A stretch of DNA of 64,000 nucleotides from Pseudosulfitobacter pseudonitzschiae (GTDB lineage Bacteria > Pseudomonadota > Alphaproteobacteria > Rhodobacterales > Rhodobacteraceae), in contig NZ_FQVP01000005.1 of the NCBI RefSeq assembly GCF_900129395.1, positions 434,001 through 498,000 of the forward strand. Direction: 5' to 3'. The first letter of the stretch is position 1. Each line of letters opens with the position of its first letter. The notes under the pieces are model-generated. The model worked only from the letters and a program-made list of their open reading frames with translations, searched no databases and was not told where the DNA came from. Shown here one piece after another: positions 1 through 8,965 of this stretch. Made by a program: the position numbers and the translations under genes.

Positions 1-887
1 ACGACGTGATGACCGGCGGCGCGGGCAATGACACCATCGACGGTGGCAACGGCGGCGACGACATGATGTCGGGCGGCGACGGGCGCGACACCTTCCTGAA
101 CGCCAACGCGGGTGACACCGTGGACGGCGGTACGGGCGGCGACGACTTTGACACGCTGGATCTGACAGGTGCTGGCAAATACGAGTATGTGTCGCGCACC
201 GTGGACGCGGATGGCGACTCGACCTCGGGCACCATCCGGTTCCTGAACGCCGATGGCACCAGCAAGGGCACGCTCGATTTCTACGAGATTGAATCGATCA
301 TCCCCTGCTTTACCCCCGGCACCCTGATCGCCACACCCAAAGGCGAGCGTCGTGTCGAGGACCTGCAAGTCGGTGACCGGGTTATCACCCGCGACAATGG
401 CATTCAGGAAATCCGCTGGGTGGGTCAAAAGGCGATGACAGGCGCCGAGTTCGAGCGTGCAGAGCACCTCAAGCCGGTCCTGATCCAGAAAGGTGCGCTG
501 GGTGGCGGTCTGCCAGAACGTGACATGATGGTGTCGCCCAACCACCGCGTTCTGGTGGCCAATGACAAAACCGCGCTCTATTTCGAAGAGCGTGAGGTTC
601 TGGTCGCGGCGAAACACCTGACCGGACTTAAGGGGGTCGACATTGTTGACGTCAGCGCAACAACGTACATCCACCTGATGTTCGACCAGCACGAAGTGAT
701 CCTGTCGGACGGGGCCTGGACCGAAAGCTTCCAGCCTGGCGACCTGACACTGGCCGGTATCGGCAATGCACAGCGCAACGAACTTTTTGAACTCTTCCCC
801 GAGTTGAAAACGCGCGAAGGCATCGACGCCTATACATCGGCACGCCGGTCCCTGAAAAAGCACGAGGCGGTCCTTCTGACCAAGTAA
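1..887 (+). CDS. RTX-repeat / Hint-domain protein, C-terminal part (5' end outside window)
   Basis: The frame is already open at base 3, so only about the last 295 residues are visible. The first ~50 residues hold glycine/aspartate-rich GGxGxD repeats of the RTX (calcium-binding) kind. After a spacer comes a Hint domain (Hedgehog/intein fold, Hint_2-like) starting at the Cys near visible residue 101 (CFTPGT) and continuing with VEDLQVGDRV, SPNHRVLV and YIHLMFDQHEVIL. Proteins of this type are usually regarded as extracellular, with possible self-cleavage at the Hint Cys; that is family knowledge, not shown here. It is a tandem paralogue of the gene at 1194, collinear over about the last 190 residues. 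No type I secretion genes are in the window. The gene ends before a strong hairpin terminator. Confidence 0.85.
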   Translation, partial: DVMTGGAGNDTIDGGNGGDDMMSGGDGRDTFLNANAGDTVDGGTGGDDFDTLDLTGAGKYEYVSRTVDADGDSTSGTIRFLNADGTSKGTLDFYEIESIIPCFTPGTLIATPKGERRVEDLQVGDRVITRDNGIQEIRWVGQKAMTGAEFERAEHLKPVLIQKGALGGGLPERDMMVSPNHRVLVANDKTALYFEEREVLVAAKHLTGLKGVDIVDVSATTYIHLMFDQHEVILSDGAWTESFQPGDLTLAGIGNAQRNELFELFPELKTREGIDAYTSARRSLKKHEAVLLTK

Positions 888-1193
888 GCGCGCCTCGCGC
901 ACACCCAAAATATGCAGTGAGTGAGTCGCCGGTGTGGTCCCAGACCACACCGGACGAGGATAACGGCGCAGGGGGCTGCGCCGTTTTTCGCGTTCAATGG
1001 TGCGGGATTTTGAAGACTGTTTCTTAAAACGAAAATGTGCCGCATTTCACTGGGGCAACTAAGGCAAATTTACGTGATATTGGGCCAGAATATGTCCAAT
1101 CCCCATATACTTCCCAGAATTGTAGGTTAATACATCTTTAAGACGAGCGTGGGGGCGCGACGTCTACCTACTCAGCATTGGGAAACCGCTGCC
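888..1193. other. Intergenic region between the two Hint genes
   Basis: This gene-free stretch of about 300 bases holds two adjacent hairpins. One is a perfect 11-bp inverted repeat with a 3-base loop (929-953). The second has a 10-bp stem followed by a T run (962-989). The remaining ~200 bases are noticeably more AT-rich and probably carry the promoter of the second Hint gene, but I cannot pick a convincing -35/-10 pair. Confidence 0.6.
962..989 (+). terminator. Rho-independent terminator after first Hint gene
   Basis: The 10-bp stem AACGGCGCAG / CTGCGCCGTT encloses a GGGG loop and is followed directly by a T run. A second perfect hairpin (CCGGTGTGGTC / GACCACACCGG, 929-953) lies just upstream and may add to termination or stabilise the 3' end. 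Confidence 0.8.
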
Positions 1194-3167
1194 ATGACAG
1201 TGATCAATGGAACGAATAACAACGACACCCTTCAGGGTGGCGCTGGTAATGATTCAATTTATGGCTACAACGGCCAGGACCGCATCTCGGGCGAGGGCGG
1301 CAACGACTACATCTCGGGCGGCGCTGGCAACGACACGCTTTTTGGCGATGCAGGCGAAGGCACGGCCCCCGGCAAGGACGCCTCTGCGCTGTCGTTGCGC
1401 AGCGAGAACGTGGTGTCCCAAACCTATTTCGGAAACAATGCCAGCGCGGGCGACTCGGCTATTTACAGCAACGTCGCAACGCTGGCGGATGGCACGCCGA
1501 TTTCGGGCCGTCTGGTTCTGGTGTCCAAATCCGACAGCAAACTTTCGGTCGATCTGACCGGTGGCAAGGGGTCGGAAATTCTGCTGAACAATCAGTTCAT
1601 CAGTTCCGGCAAGGGTGACACCGCCACGTTCCGGTTCGAGTTTTTCAACCCTGCCACGGGCCAGCCCGTTGCGCTGAACTCGGTTGCGACGTTCAATGAC
1701 CTGGATAAAAACGGACCCGGCGACCAAGAGGCTGTGACGCTGCAAGCCTCCAGCTTTTCGGCCTTTGGCGTGGCGTCGAATTCGGTTTTGAACGTTCAGA
1801 CCACTGCGACGACGGTCAAGGCAATCGGCAGCGGACAGAACGATCCCGCCGATCAAGAAGCATGGTTTAGCGCGCAGTTCGAAAACCGCACATTCATCGA
1901 ATTCACGCTGGAATCGCGCAGCACGCAGTCGGGCTTTACCTTCTCGGGCGACCTGATTGACAATGCGGTCGTGACCCCCATCGTGGCGGGCAACGACACC
2001 ATCGACGGCGGTGCGGGCCAGGACGTGATTTTTGGCCAGGGCGGCAATGACGTGCTGTCGGGCGGCGACGGTGACGATTACGTCGATGGCGGCGAAGGCG
2101 ACGATGTGCTGGATGGTGGTACGGGCCAGGACACGTTGATCGGTGGCGCAGGCAACGACACGATGTCGGGTGGCGACGGTGATGACTCGCTTGACGGTGG
2201 CGAAGGCAACGACCTGCTGAACGGCGGGCAGGGCCAAGACAAGCTGATCGGTGGTGCGGGCAACGACACGCTGATCGGCGGCGCCGGTGACGATACGATG
2301 ACCGGTGGCGACGGACAGGATCTGTTCGTGATGGGCAAGGACCATGACACGGCCAACGGCGGCTTTGGCAGCGATCGGTTCACCTTTGACGGCATCAATG
2401 GCGGCACCATTGTCGGCGGCGAGGATGCGGATGGTTCGGACATCGACGTGATCGACCTGACCGGCGTGCGTGCCAAGGTCTATTCCGACGGGCCGGGGAC
2501 GGAATCCGGCCGGATCGACTTTTACGACGAACATGGCAATGTTTCGGGGACCACCCACTATTCCGAGATCGAGCAGATTATCATGTGCTTTACACCCGGC
2601 ACGATGATCGCCACCGACAAGGGCGAAGTGGCGGTCGAGACATTGAAGCCGGGTATGCGCGTGTTCACCCGTGACAACGGCCTGCAAAAGCTGCGGTGGG
2701 CAGGGCGGCGCGATTTGACCCGTGCGGAATTGGCTGCAAATCCGGCCTTTAACCCTGTGCTGATCCGTCAGGGCGCCTTGGGGCGCGGCTTGCCTGACCG
2801 CGACATGCTGGTCAGCCCGAACCACCGGATGCTGATCACGTCGGATCTGGCGGCCGTGATGTTCGACGACCGCGAAGTGCTGGTCGCGGCCAAGCACCTG
2901 ACAATGATGGAAGGTGTCGACGTGGTCGAGGCCGATAGCGTCAGCTATATCCATCTTATGTTCGACCACCACGAGGTGATCCTGGGCGATGGCACATGGA
3001 CCGAGAGCTTTCAGCCCGGTGACATGTCGCTGCGCGGGATCGGATCGGAGCAACGCCAGGAAATCCTGTCGCTCTTCCCCGAGCTCAAGACGGTGCAGGG
3101 GCTGGAAGATTACACGTCGGCACGCCGGTCGCTGCGGTCTTTCGAGGCACGTTCGCTGTTGGGTTAA
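1194..3167 (+). CDS. RTX-repeat protein with C-terminal Hint domain
   Basis: A 657-residue protein. I chose ATG 1194 because the RTX family motif begins at once ([20 protein letters not shown]); an in-frame GTG at 1149 would add 15 unrelated residues. Layout: a short block of GGxGxD repeats (residues ~10-50); a ~210-residue repeat-free, threonine/serine-rich region probably forming a beta domain (~60-265); a long RTX block (~265-390); a spacer; and a Hint domain starting at Cys465 (CFTPGT) with SPNHRML and [13 protein letters not shown]. No N-terminal signal peptide is seen, which fits type I export through C-terminal RTX signals, although the transporter is not nearby. The C-terminal ~190 residues closely match the upstream gene, so the pair arose by tandem duplication. 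Surface or extracellular location is inferred. Confidence 0.9.
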   Translation: MTVINGTNNNDTLQGGAGNDSIYGYNGQDRISGEGGNDYISGGAGNDTLFGDAGEGTAPGKDASALSLRSENVVSQTYFGNNASAGDSAIYSNVATLADGTPISGRLVLVSKSDSKLSVDLTGGKGSEILLNNQFISSGKGDTATFRFEFFNPATGQPVALNSVATFNDLDKNGPGDQEAVTLQASSFSAFGVASNSVLNVQTTATTVKAIGSGQNDPADQEAWFSAQFENRTFIEFTLESRSTQSGFTFSGDLIDNAVVTPIVAGNDTIDGGAGQDVIFGQGGNDVLSGGDGDDYVDGGEGDDVLDGGTGQDTLIGGAGNDTMSGGDGDDSLDGGEGNDLLNGGQGQDKLIGGAGNDTLIGGAGDDTMTGGDGQDLFVMGKDHDTANGGFGSDRFTFDGINGGTIVGGEDADGSDIDVIDLTGVRAKVYSDGPGTESGRIDFYDEHGNVSGTTHYSEIEQIIMCFTPGTMIATDKGEVAVETLKPGMRVFTRDNGLQKLRWAGRRDLTRAELAANPAFNPVLIRQGALGRGLPDRDMLVSPNHRMLITSDLAAVMFDDREVLVAAKHLTMMEGVDVVEADSVSYIHLMFDHHEVILGDGTWTESFQPGDMSLRGIGSEQRQEILSLFPELKTVQGLEDYTSARRSLRSFEARSLLG

Positions 3168-3772
3168 TCCCTGAGGGCGCGCCAGTTTGCCCAATCCTCT
3201 GGCGTGTCCAGATCATTGCGCGCGCGATTGCCTTGCAGGGCAATCCGCGCGACGCGATGTCCGGCGGATTTGACAATCGACTGGCCGCCAAGGTCGCCCG
3301 TCAGCTTTGCAAACTGTGCAAACAATGCCTTTGCAAATATGATAGGATGCCCGTCGCGCCCATCCGAAGTCGTGCCGCGCCATATCAAGGTTTCTGAATT
3401 CAGATCAACGGCTTGGATAACGGTGTTCAAGTCGTCCTGCGTCAGATCGGGCAAGTCGCCCAGCAGCAAAAGCGCGGCCCTGGCGGTCTTGGGCAATGCC
3501 GCAAAAGCTGTGCGCAGCGATGCGCCCATGCCTTCGGCGGCATCTGCAACCGGCACCGGCGTCACATCCAGCCCGCTGATCGCGGTATAACGGTCGTGGG
3601 GCGCGGGCGGCAGTGCCACCAAGACCCGTTCGCAGACCTGGCGCGCGATCCGGCATTGCCGCCGGATCAGCGGCTCGCCATCCACGTCCTGCATCAGCTT
3701 GTCCGCACCGCGCATCCGCGACGATTGCCCGGCGGCAAGGACGATGGCAGGGATATGTTTGAGCGCACACAT
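3164..3772 (-). CDS. MobA/MocA-like nucleotidyltransferase
   Basis: A 202-residue NTP-transferase of the molybdopterin-cofactor type (MobA/MocA superfamily). The diagnostic N-terminal loop [18 protein letters not shown] binds the nucleotide, and [10 protein letters not shown] supplies the metal-binding Asp. Relatives attach CMP or GMP to molybdopterin; the substrate here cannot be told from sequence. ATG 3772 is chosen because the fold starts immediately after it ([15 protein letters not shown]). A longer start at 3817 would run back into the preceding gene. It lies 13 bases downstream of the FAD/GcvT oxidoreductase gene on the same strand, so the two are probably co-transcribed, although the functional link is unclear. 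Its 3' end overlaps the second Hint gene tail to tail by 4 bases. Confidence 0.85.
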   Translation of the reverse strand: MCALKHIPAIVLAAGQSSRMRGADKLMQDVDGEPLIRRQCRIARQVCERVLVALPPAPHDRYTAISGLDVTPVPVADAAEGMGASLRTAFAALPKTARAALLLLGDLPDLTQDDLNTVIQAVDLNSETLIWRGTTSDGRDGHPIIFAKALFAQFAKLTGDLGGQSIVKSAGHRVARIALQGNRARNDLDTPEDWANWRALRD

Positions 3773-3785
3773 TGGCCCACCATAC

Positions 3786-6203
3786 TCAGCCACGCATCCG
3801 CGCGCCATCGGGATCAAAGGGCGGGGTTAGGGTGACCACTGCGGGGCGCATCTGGCCAAGGATTTCAATCTTCACCTTTAGCCCGTCCGACACGGCCTGT
3901 CTGGGCAGGAACCCTTGGGCGATTGATGTGCCCGTGTGGTGCGAATAGCCGCCCGAGGTGCAAAAGCCCACAACCTCGCCATCCAGCCAGATCGGCTCGT
4001 ATCCATGGACGTCGGCGTCATCGGTATCGACCGCAAGCGCAACCAGCCTGCGTGGGGTCCCCCGGTCTCGTTCAGCCTCGGCGGCGGCGCGGCCGATGAA
4101 ATCCGTGTCCTTCTTGAAGTCGATAAAGCGATCCAGCCCCGTCTCGGCGGCGGTGTAATCGGGTGAAAATTCGGCCATCCAACTGCCGAAATGCTTGTCC
4201 AGCCGCAGCGACATCATCGCGCGCATCCCAAATGGGACCATGCCGTGCGACTGACCCGCGGCCCACAGGGTCCACCACAGGGCGCGCTGGCCCATCGGAT
4301 CGCAGTAGATTTCATAGCCCAGATCGCCGGTGTAGCTGACCCGCTGCACGATACAGTCGGTCATGCCCACGGTCATGCGGCGGACATCGCGGAACCTCAT
4401 GTCCGAAATATCGGCGCGCGTGCAGGCGGCCAGAACCGCGCGGGCCTTTGGCCCTGCGATCTGGAATCCGGTGCGCGTGTCGCTGATGTTTTCGACATCA
4501 ATACCGTCTTCCAAGTGACTGGAAAACCATATGAAATGAAAGCCCTGGCTGCCGTAGGATGCGGTCAGCTGAAACTCATCCGCGCCCAGGCAGGATATGG
4601 TGAAATCCCCGATCAGCTTGCCCTTGTCCGACAGCATCGGCGTCAGCGACAGCCGTCCCGGTTGCGGCACGCGGCCTGCCATGATGCGGTCCAGCCAGAC
4701 CCGCGCGCGCGGGCCTGTGACGCGGTACTTGCCAAAGTTGTGCACTTCGTTGATGCCGACACCACCGCGCACGCCGCGCACCTCGCGGGCGATGGCGTCG
4801 AAGGCATCCGAACGGCGGAAAGACGGTGTTTCAAACACCGGCTCGCCGTCCTGCGCGTAGTAATTGACCACCTCAAGCCCGTATTGCTGTCCCCAGACCG
4901 CGCCCATGTCGGAAAAAATGTCATACATCGGCGTGGTGCGGTTGGGACGCGCGGCGGGCAGTTCTTCGTTGGGGTAACTGACGGAAAACCGTTTCTGATA
5001 GTTCTCGATGACCTTGGGAAGCGTATATCCGGGACTGATCCAGTCGCCAAAGCGTGCCACATCCATCGCCATCACGTCACGCTCCGGCGCGCCTTCGATC
5101 ATCCATTGCGCCAGCGTCAGCCCGACGCCACCGCCCTGGGAAAAGCCCGCCATGACGCCGCAGGCGGACCAGTAATTGCGCACGCCGGGCACGGGGCCGA
5201 CCAGCGGGTTGCCGTCGGGGGCAAAGGTGAACGGCCCGTGGATCACCGATTTCACCCCCGCAGTCTCCAGCGTCGGGAAGCGTTTGTAGGCAAATGCGAT
5301 GCTGTCCTCGATCTTGTCGAAATCATCGGGCAGCAGCTCGTGACCAAAGGTCCATGGCGTGCCGTTCACCGCCCAGGGGCGGCAGCGCTGTTCATAGAAC
5401 CCGATGCAAAGCCCGCGCCCTTCCTGCCGCAGATAGCTTTCGCCGGCGGGGTCCATCACATGCGGATGCTCACCGCCTGCATCCACGATATCGGCGATCA
5501 TCGGCACGTCCTCGGTGACGATGTACTGGTGCTCCATCGGGTGCAGGGGAAAGTAGATGCCCGCCATCGCCCCAACCTCACGCGCCCACAAGCCGCCCGC
5601 GTTGACGACGTGCTCGGCGTGGATCGTGCCCTGATCCGTCACCACATCCCATGTGCCATCGGGGCGTTGGTTGGTTTCGGTGACCATCGTGTGCGTCTGG
5701 ATCGTCGCCCCGCCCATGCGCGCCGCCCGCGCATAAGCGTGGGTGGTGCCCGATGGGTCAAGGTGGCCGTCGAGGGGATCGTATAGCCCACCGATGATGC
5801 CCTTGATATTGGTTACGGGCGCAATCCTTGCGATCTCTTCGGGCGTCACGATCTCGGTCTCCAGCCCCATGAAACGGTGCTTGGCCCGTTCCGCCAGCAG
5901 CATGTCGAACCGGTCCCGATTGTCGGCCAGTGTGATGCCGCCCACATGGTGCAGGCCGCAGGACATGCCGGTGATCTGTTCCAGTTCCTTGTACAGGCGG
6001 ATCGTATAGCCCTGAAGCGCCGCCATATTGGTGTCGCCGTTCAGCGTGTGAAACCCGCCCGCCGCGTGCCACGTGCTGCCCGAGGTCAGTTCCGACCGTT
6101 CGATCAGCATCACGTCGGACCAGCCGAGTTTCGTCAGGTGGTAGAGCACGGACGCGCCGACAACGCCTCCACCGATAACGGCAACGCGGGTGGTGGTTTG
6201 CAT
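3786..6203 (-). CDS. FAD-dependent oxidoreductase with GcvT domain (dimethylglycine/sarcosine dehydrogenase-like)
   Basis: An 805-residue two-domain flavoprotein. The N-terminal half is a DAO-type FAD domain with the Rossmann motif VAVIGGGVVGASVLYHL and the segment GSTWHAAGG; the His in TWHAAG aligns with the residue that carries covalent FAD in dimethylglycine and sarcosine dehydrogenases. The C-terminal half is a folate-binding aminomethyltransferase (GcvT) domain, including TGDLGYEIY, which would take the one-carbon unit from an N-methyl substrate. ATG 6203 has GGAGG upstream, so it is preferred to the in-frame start at 6239. The gene is divergent from a close paralogue (6473-8893). A cytoplasmic role in N-methylated amine or choline/betaine catabolism is inferred; the exact substrate is unknown. 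Confidence 0.9.
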   Translation of the reverse strand: MQTTTRVAVIGGGVVGASVLYHLTKLGWSDVMLIERSELTSGSTWHAAGGFHTLNGDTNMAALQGYTIRLYKELEQITGMSCGLHHVGGITLADNRDRFDMLLAERAKHRFMGLETEIVTPEEIARIAPVTNIKGIIGGLYDPLDGHLDPSGTTHAYARAARMGGATIQTHTMVTETNQRPDGTWDVVTDQGTIHAEHVVNAGGLWAREVGAMAGIYFPLHPMEHQYIVTEDVPMIADIVDAGGEHPHVMDPAGESYLRQEGRGLCIGFYEQRCRPWAVNGTPWTFGHELLPDDFDKIEDSIAFAYKRFPTLETAGVKSVIHGPFTFAPDGNPLVGPVPGVRNYWSACGVMAGFSQGGGVGLTLAQWMIEGAPERDVMAMDVARFGDWISPGYTLPKVIENYQKRFSVSYPNEELPAARPNRTTPMYDIFSDMGAVWGQQYGLEVVNYYAQDGEPVFETPSFRRSDAFDAIAREVRGVRGGVGINEVHNFGKYRVTGPRARVWLDRIMAGRVPQPGRLSLTPMLSDKGKLIGDFTISCLGADEFQLTASYGSQGFHFIWFSSHLEDGIDVENISDTRTGFQIAGPKARAVLAACTRADISDMRFRDVRRMTVGMTDCIVQRVSYTGDLGYEIYCDPMGQRALWWTLWAAGQSHGMVPFGMRAMMSLRLDKHFGSWMAEFSPDYTAAETGLDRFIDFKKDTDFIGRAAAEAERDRGTPRRLVALAVDTDDADVHGYEPIWLDGEVVGFCTSGGYSHHTGTSIAQGFLPRQAVSDGLKVKIEILGQMRPAVVTLTPPFDPDGARMRG

Positions 6204-6313
6204 GGGGCAGCCTCCGGCAGTCAAGTTGTGTCGCGTCAAGTCTAGGAGGCACCGGGGCGTGGGCTGGTCCGTTTGCGACAGGTTGCGACGTTTCAGCGGG
6301 GTGAAAGGGCAGG

Positions 6314-6361
6314 CCGGGGCGCTGCCCCGGACCCCGGAGTTTGTCTGGCAAGATGAAGAAG
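6314..6361 (+). repeat. Intergenic GC palindrome repeat, copy A
   Basis: A perfect palindrome CCGGGGC-GCT-GCCCCGG is followed by ACCCCGGAGTTTG and CTGGCAAGATGAAGAAG. A related element, with GCGCTGCCCC and a nearby CCGGGATATTTG, occurs in the opposite orientation at 20216-20262. I remember similar GCGCTGCCCC...GATATTT motifs scattered between genes in roseobacter genomes, but this is from memory and not checked. Confidence 0.5.
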
Positions 6362-6472
6362 ATTATTCCTGCGCTTGGTGTTTGGCCGACATCGGGCGTC
6401 GGAAACGATCAATCTTATGTGCCACAAGGCGGCAGGTTGAGGACCAGGTGAATTCAACAAAGGCCAAACCCC

Positions 6473-8893
6473 ATGCGCACCCATGCCCAAGCTGTCGTGA
6501 TCGGCGGCGGCGTTATCGGATGTTCGATCCTGTACCATCTGGCCAAGCTGGGCTGGCGGGATGTGGTGCTGCTGGAGCGGGACGAGTTGACCTCGGGCAG
6601 CACGTGGCACGCGGCGGCCAATATTCACGGTCTGCATGACAGCACCAACATTAGCCGTATCCAGCATTACACGATGGGTCTTTACAGGGAACTGGAACAG
6701 GAAACCGGACAAGGCTGTGGCGTGTTCCAGCCCGGATCGCTGTATCTGGCCCAGACCGAAGCGCGCGAGCATCAACTGCGTTTGCAGGCGGCCAAGGCCA
6801 AGCTTTACGGCATGAACTTTTACGAGGTGGACCGCAGCGAGGCCGAGCGGTTGCACCCTTTGGTAAACTTCGACGGTATCCGGTGTATCATGTGGGAGCC
6901 CGAGGGCGGCAACGTGGACCCGTCCGGCGTGACCAATGCCTATGCCGCCGGCGCGCGGGCCATGGGGGCCGAGATCGTGCGGTTCTGCCCCGTTACGGGC
7001 ACGGAGCAGCAGGCTGATGGCACATGGATCGTGCGCACGGAAAAGGGCGATATCGCAACGCCCTGGGTGGTGAACGCCGCTGGCCTCTGGGGGCGCGAGG
7101 TGGCGGCGATGGCTGGGCTGACGCTGCCGCTGCAACCAACCGAGCATCAGTATTTCGTGACCGAGACCATCCCCGAGATTGCTGCATTGGATCGCCGTTT
7201 GCCCTCGGTCGCCGACCGGGACGGCGAATATTACCTGCGCCAGGAGGGCAAGGGGCTGTTGGTGGGCGCCTATGAAAAAGACATGCGGTTCTGGGCCGAG
7301 GACGGGACACCGCCGGGCTTTGGTCACGAACTGTTTGCCGACGATCTGGAACGGATCGAGGACAACATGATGCGGGCCATCGACCGGGTGCCGGTGGTGG
7401 GAACGGCAGGGATCAAGCGGGTGATCAACGGGCCGATGATCTGGTCGCCGGACGCCAATGTGCTGTTCGGGCCGGTGCCCGAGTTGCGCGGATATTTCTG
7501 TTGCAACGGCATCATCCCGGGCTTTTCCCAATCCGGCGGCATGGGCCTGTTGGCGGCGCAGTGGATCATCGAGGGTGAGACGCAATACGACATGTTCGCA
7601 TGGGACATGGCACGGTTCGGGGACTGGGCGGACAAGGCCTTTACCAAGGCGCGGGTGCGGGACCAGTATGCAAACCGGTTCAAGATCCATTTCCCCAACG
7701 AGGAACGCAGCGCAGGACGCCCTGCGCGCACGCGGCCCGTCTATGATGTCCAAGGTCAGATGGGCGCGGTGTTCGGGCTGAACGCAGGCTGGGAACATCC
7801 GCTGTGGTTTGCCGATGCACCGGGCGCGCAGGACACCGACGGGTTCACGCGGCAGAACTGGTGGGGGCCTGTGGGGGCCGAATGCCGGATGCTGCGCGAG
7901 CGGGCGGGGATCATCGACATCTCGAATTTTGCGAAATACCGATGCAAGGGGCCGGAGTCCGAGGCGTGGCTGAACGCGGTCTTTGCCAACCGGATGCCTG
8001 TCGCGGTGGGGCGGTCGTGCCTGACGCCGCTGATCGGCAAGCGCGGCGGGATCGCGGGCGATTTCACCGTGACGCGGCTTGCGCCAGATGAATTCTGGGT
8101 CATTGGCTCGGGCATTGCGGAACGTTATCACCAACGGTTTTTCCGGACTGTGCCCTTGCCGGAAGGAACCAGCTTTGACAGCATGACCGAGGCGATGTGC
8201 GGGTTCAACGTGGCCGGTCCCGACAGCCGCGCGCTGTTGCAGCGGTTGACGAATACATCGCTTGCCACGGTGGATTTTCCGTTCATGCGGTCGCAGTGGA
8301 TCGAACTGGCGGGCGTGCAGGTGCTGGCGCTGCGCGTGTCGTTCACCGGTGATCTGGGGTGGGAACTGCATTGCCGCACGCAGGACCAGGCGCAGCTGTA
8401 CGCGGCGTTGATCGACGCGGGCAAAACATTTGGCGCTGGCCCCGTCGGCAGCCGCGCGTTGATGAGCTTGCGGATCGAAAAGGGATACGGGTCATGGGGC
8501 CGCGAATACAGCCCCGAATACTGGCCGCAAGAGGTTGGGCTGGACCGGCTGTGCAAGATGGACAAGACGTTTTTGAACAGCGATGCACTGGCCACGACGC
8601 TGGCTCAGCCTGCGCGAGAGCGGTTGGTGCTGCTGGCGCTGGAGGCCGAGGGCACCGAGGCCTCGCAGGCGGACGCAACGGGCGGTGAGCCGATTTTCAA
8701 GGACGGGCAGGGCATCGGGCGGGTGACCTCGGGCGCTTATGGCTATTCGGTCGGTCTGTCGCTGGCGCTTGGCTACGTCAGGGGTGTCGGGGACGGTGAA
8801 CGGGTTGATGTGATGGTGCTGGGTCGCCCGCATCGCGCCACGATCCTGCACGCGCCGCCCTTTGATCCGAAAGGTACGCTTTTGCGTGCATAG
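6473..8893 (+). CDS. FAD-dependent oxidoreductase with GcvT domain, paralogue of the divergent gene
   Basis: An 806-residue protein with the same architecture as its divergent neighbour: an N-terminal FAD Rossmann motif (AVVIGGGVIGCSILYHL), the flavinylation-type segment GSTWHAAAN, a DAO domain to about residue 390, a linker, then a GcvT/folate-binding domain with SFTGDLGWELHC and the C-terminal barrel. Family members oxidatively demethylate dimethylglycine, sarcosine or related amines and pass formaldehyde to tetrahydrofolate. The neighbour reads AAGGF after TWH where this one reads AAANI, so the two have diverged around the flavin and may use different substrates. Start ATG 6473 gives the usual short lead before the Rossmann strand. 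The 269-base gap between the pair contains the palindrome repeat and should hold both promoters. Confidence 0.9.
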   Translation: MRTHAQAVVIGGGVIGCSILYHLAKLGWRDVVLLERDELTSGSTWHAAANIHGLHDSTNISRIQHYTMGLYRELEQETGQGCGVFQPGSLYLAQTEAREHQLRLQAAKAKLYGMNFYEVDRSEAERLHPLVNFDGIRCIMWEPEGGNVDPSGVTNAYAAGARAMGAEIVRFCPVTGTEQQADGTWIVRTEKGDIATPWVVNAAGLWGREVAAMAGLTLPLQPTEHQYFVTETIPEIAALDRRLPSVADRDGEYYLRQEGKGLLVGAYEKDMRFWAEDGTPPGFGHELFADDLERIEDNMMRAIDRVPVVGTAGIKRVINGPMIWSPDANVLFGPVPELRGYFCCNGIIPGFSQSGGMGLLAAQWIIEGETQYDMFAWDMARFGDWADKAFTKARVRDQYANRFKIHFPNEERSAGRPARTRPVYDVQGQMGAVFGLNAGWEHPLWFADAPGAQDTDGFTRQNWWGPVGAECRMLRERAGIIDISNFAKYRCKGPESEAWLNAVFANRMPVAVGRSCLTPLIGKRGGIAGDFTVTRLAPDEFWVIGSGIAERYHQRFFRTVPLPEGTSFDSMTEAMCGFNVAGPDSRALLQRLTNTSLATVDFPFMRSQWIELAGVQVLALRVSFTGDLGWELHCRTQDQAQLYAALIDAGKTFGAGPVGSRALMSLRIEKGYGSWGREYSPEYWPQEVGLDRLCKMDKTFLNSDALATTLAQPARERLVLLALEAEGTEASQADATGGEPIFKDGQGIGRVTSGAYGYSVGLSLALGYVRGVGDGERVDVMVLGRPHRATILHAPPFDPKGTLLRA

Positions 8894-8965
8894 AGGTAAC
8901 TCGAACCCTTGAACTCGTGACGTGATGGTATAAACCCATTTGATATAGCGTTATGAGGGCCCGGA

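Noticed and set aside
1254-3194. A 646-codon frame antisense to the second RTX/Hint gene
   Set aside because: It mirrors the repetitive GGxGxD codons on the other strand, has a skewed composition and no recognisable domain; the plus-strand protein is clear.
4191-5786. A long plus-strand frame (531 codons) inside the first FAD/GcvT gene
   Set aside because: A GC-rich shadow of the real minus-strand gene, with His/Arg-rich product and no motif.
6204-6472. Glycine riboswitch between the two flavoprotein genes
   Set aside because: No paired aptamer pattern is visible; the only structure is the GC palindrome repeat.
6293-8371. A 692-codon minus-strand frame over the second FAD/GcvT gene
   Set aside because: Shadow frame; the plus strand encodes a full two-domain flavoprotein.
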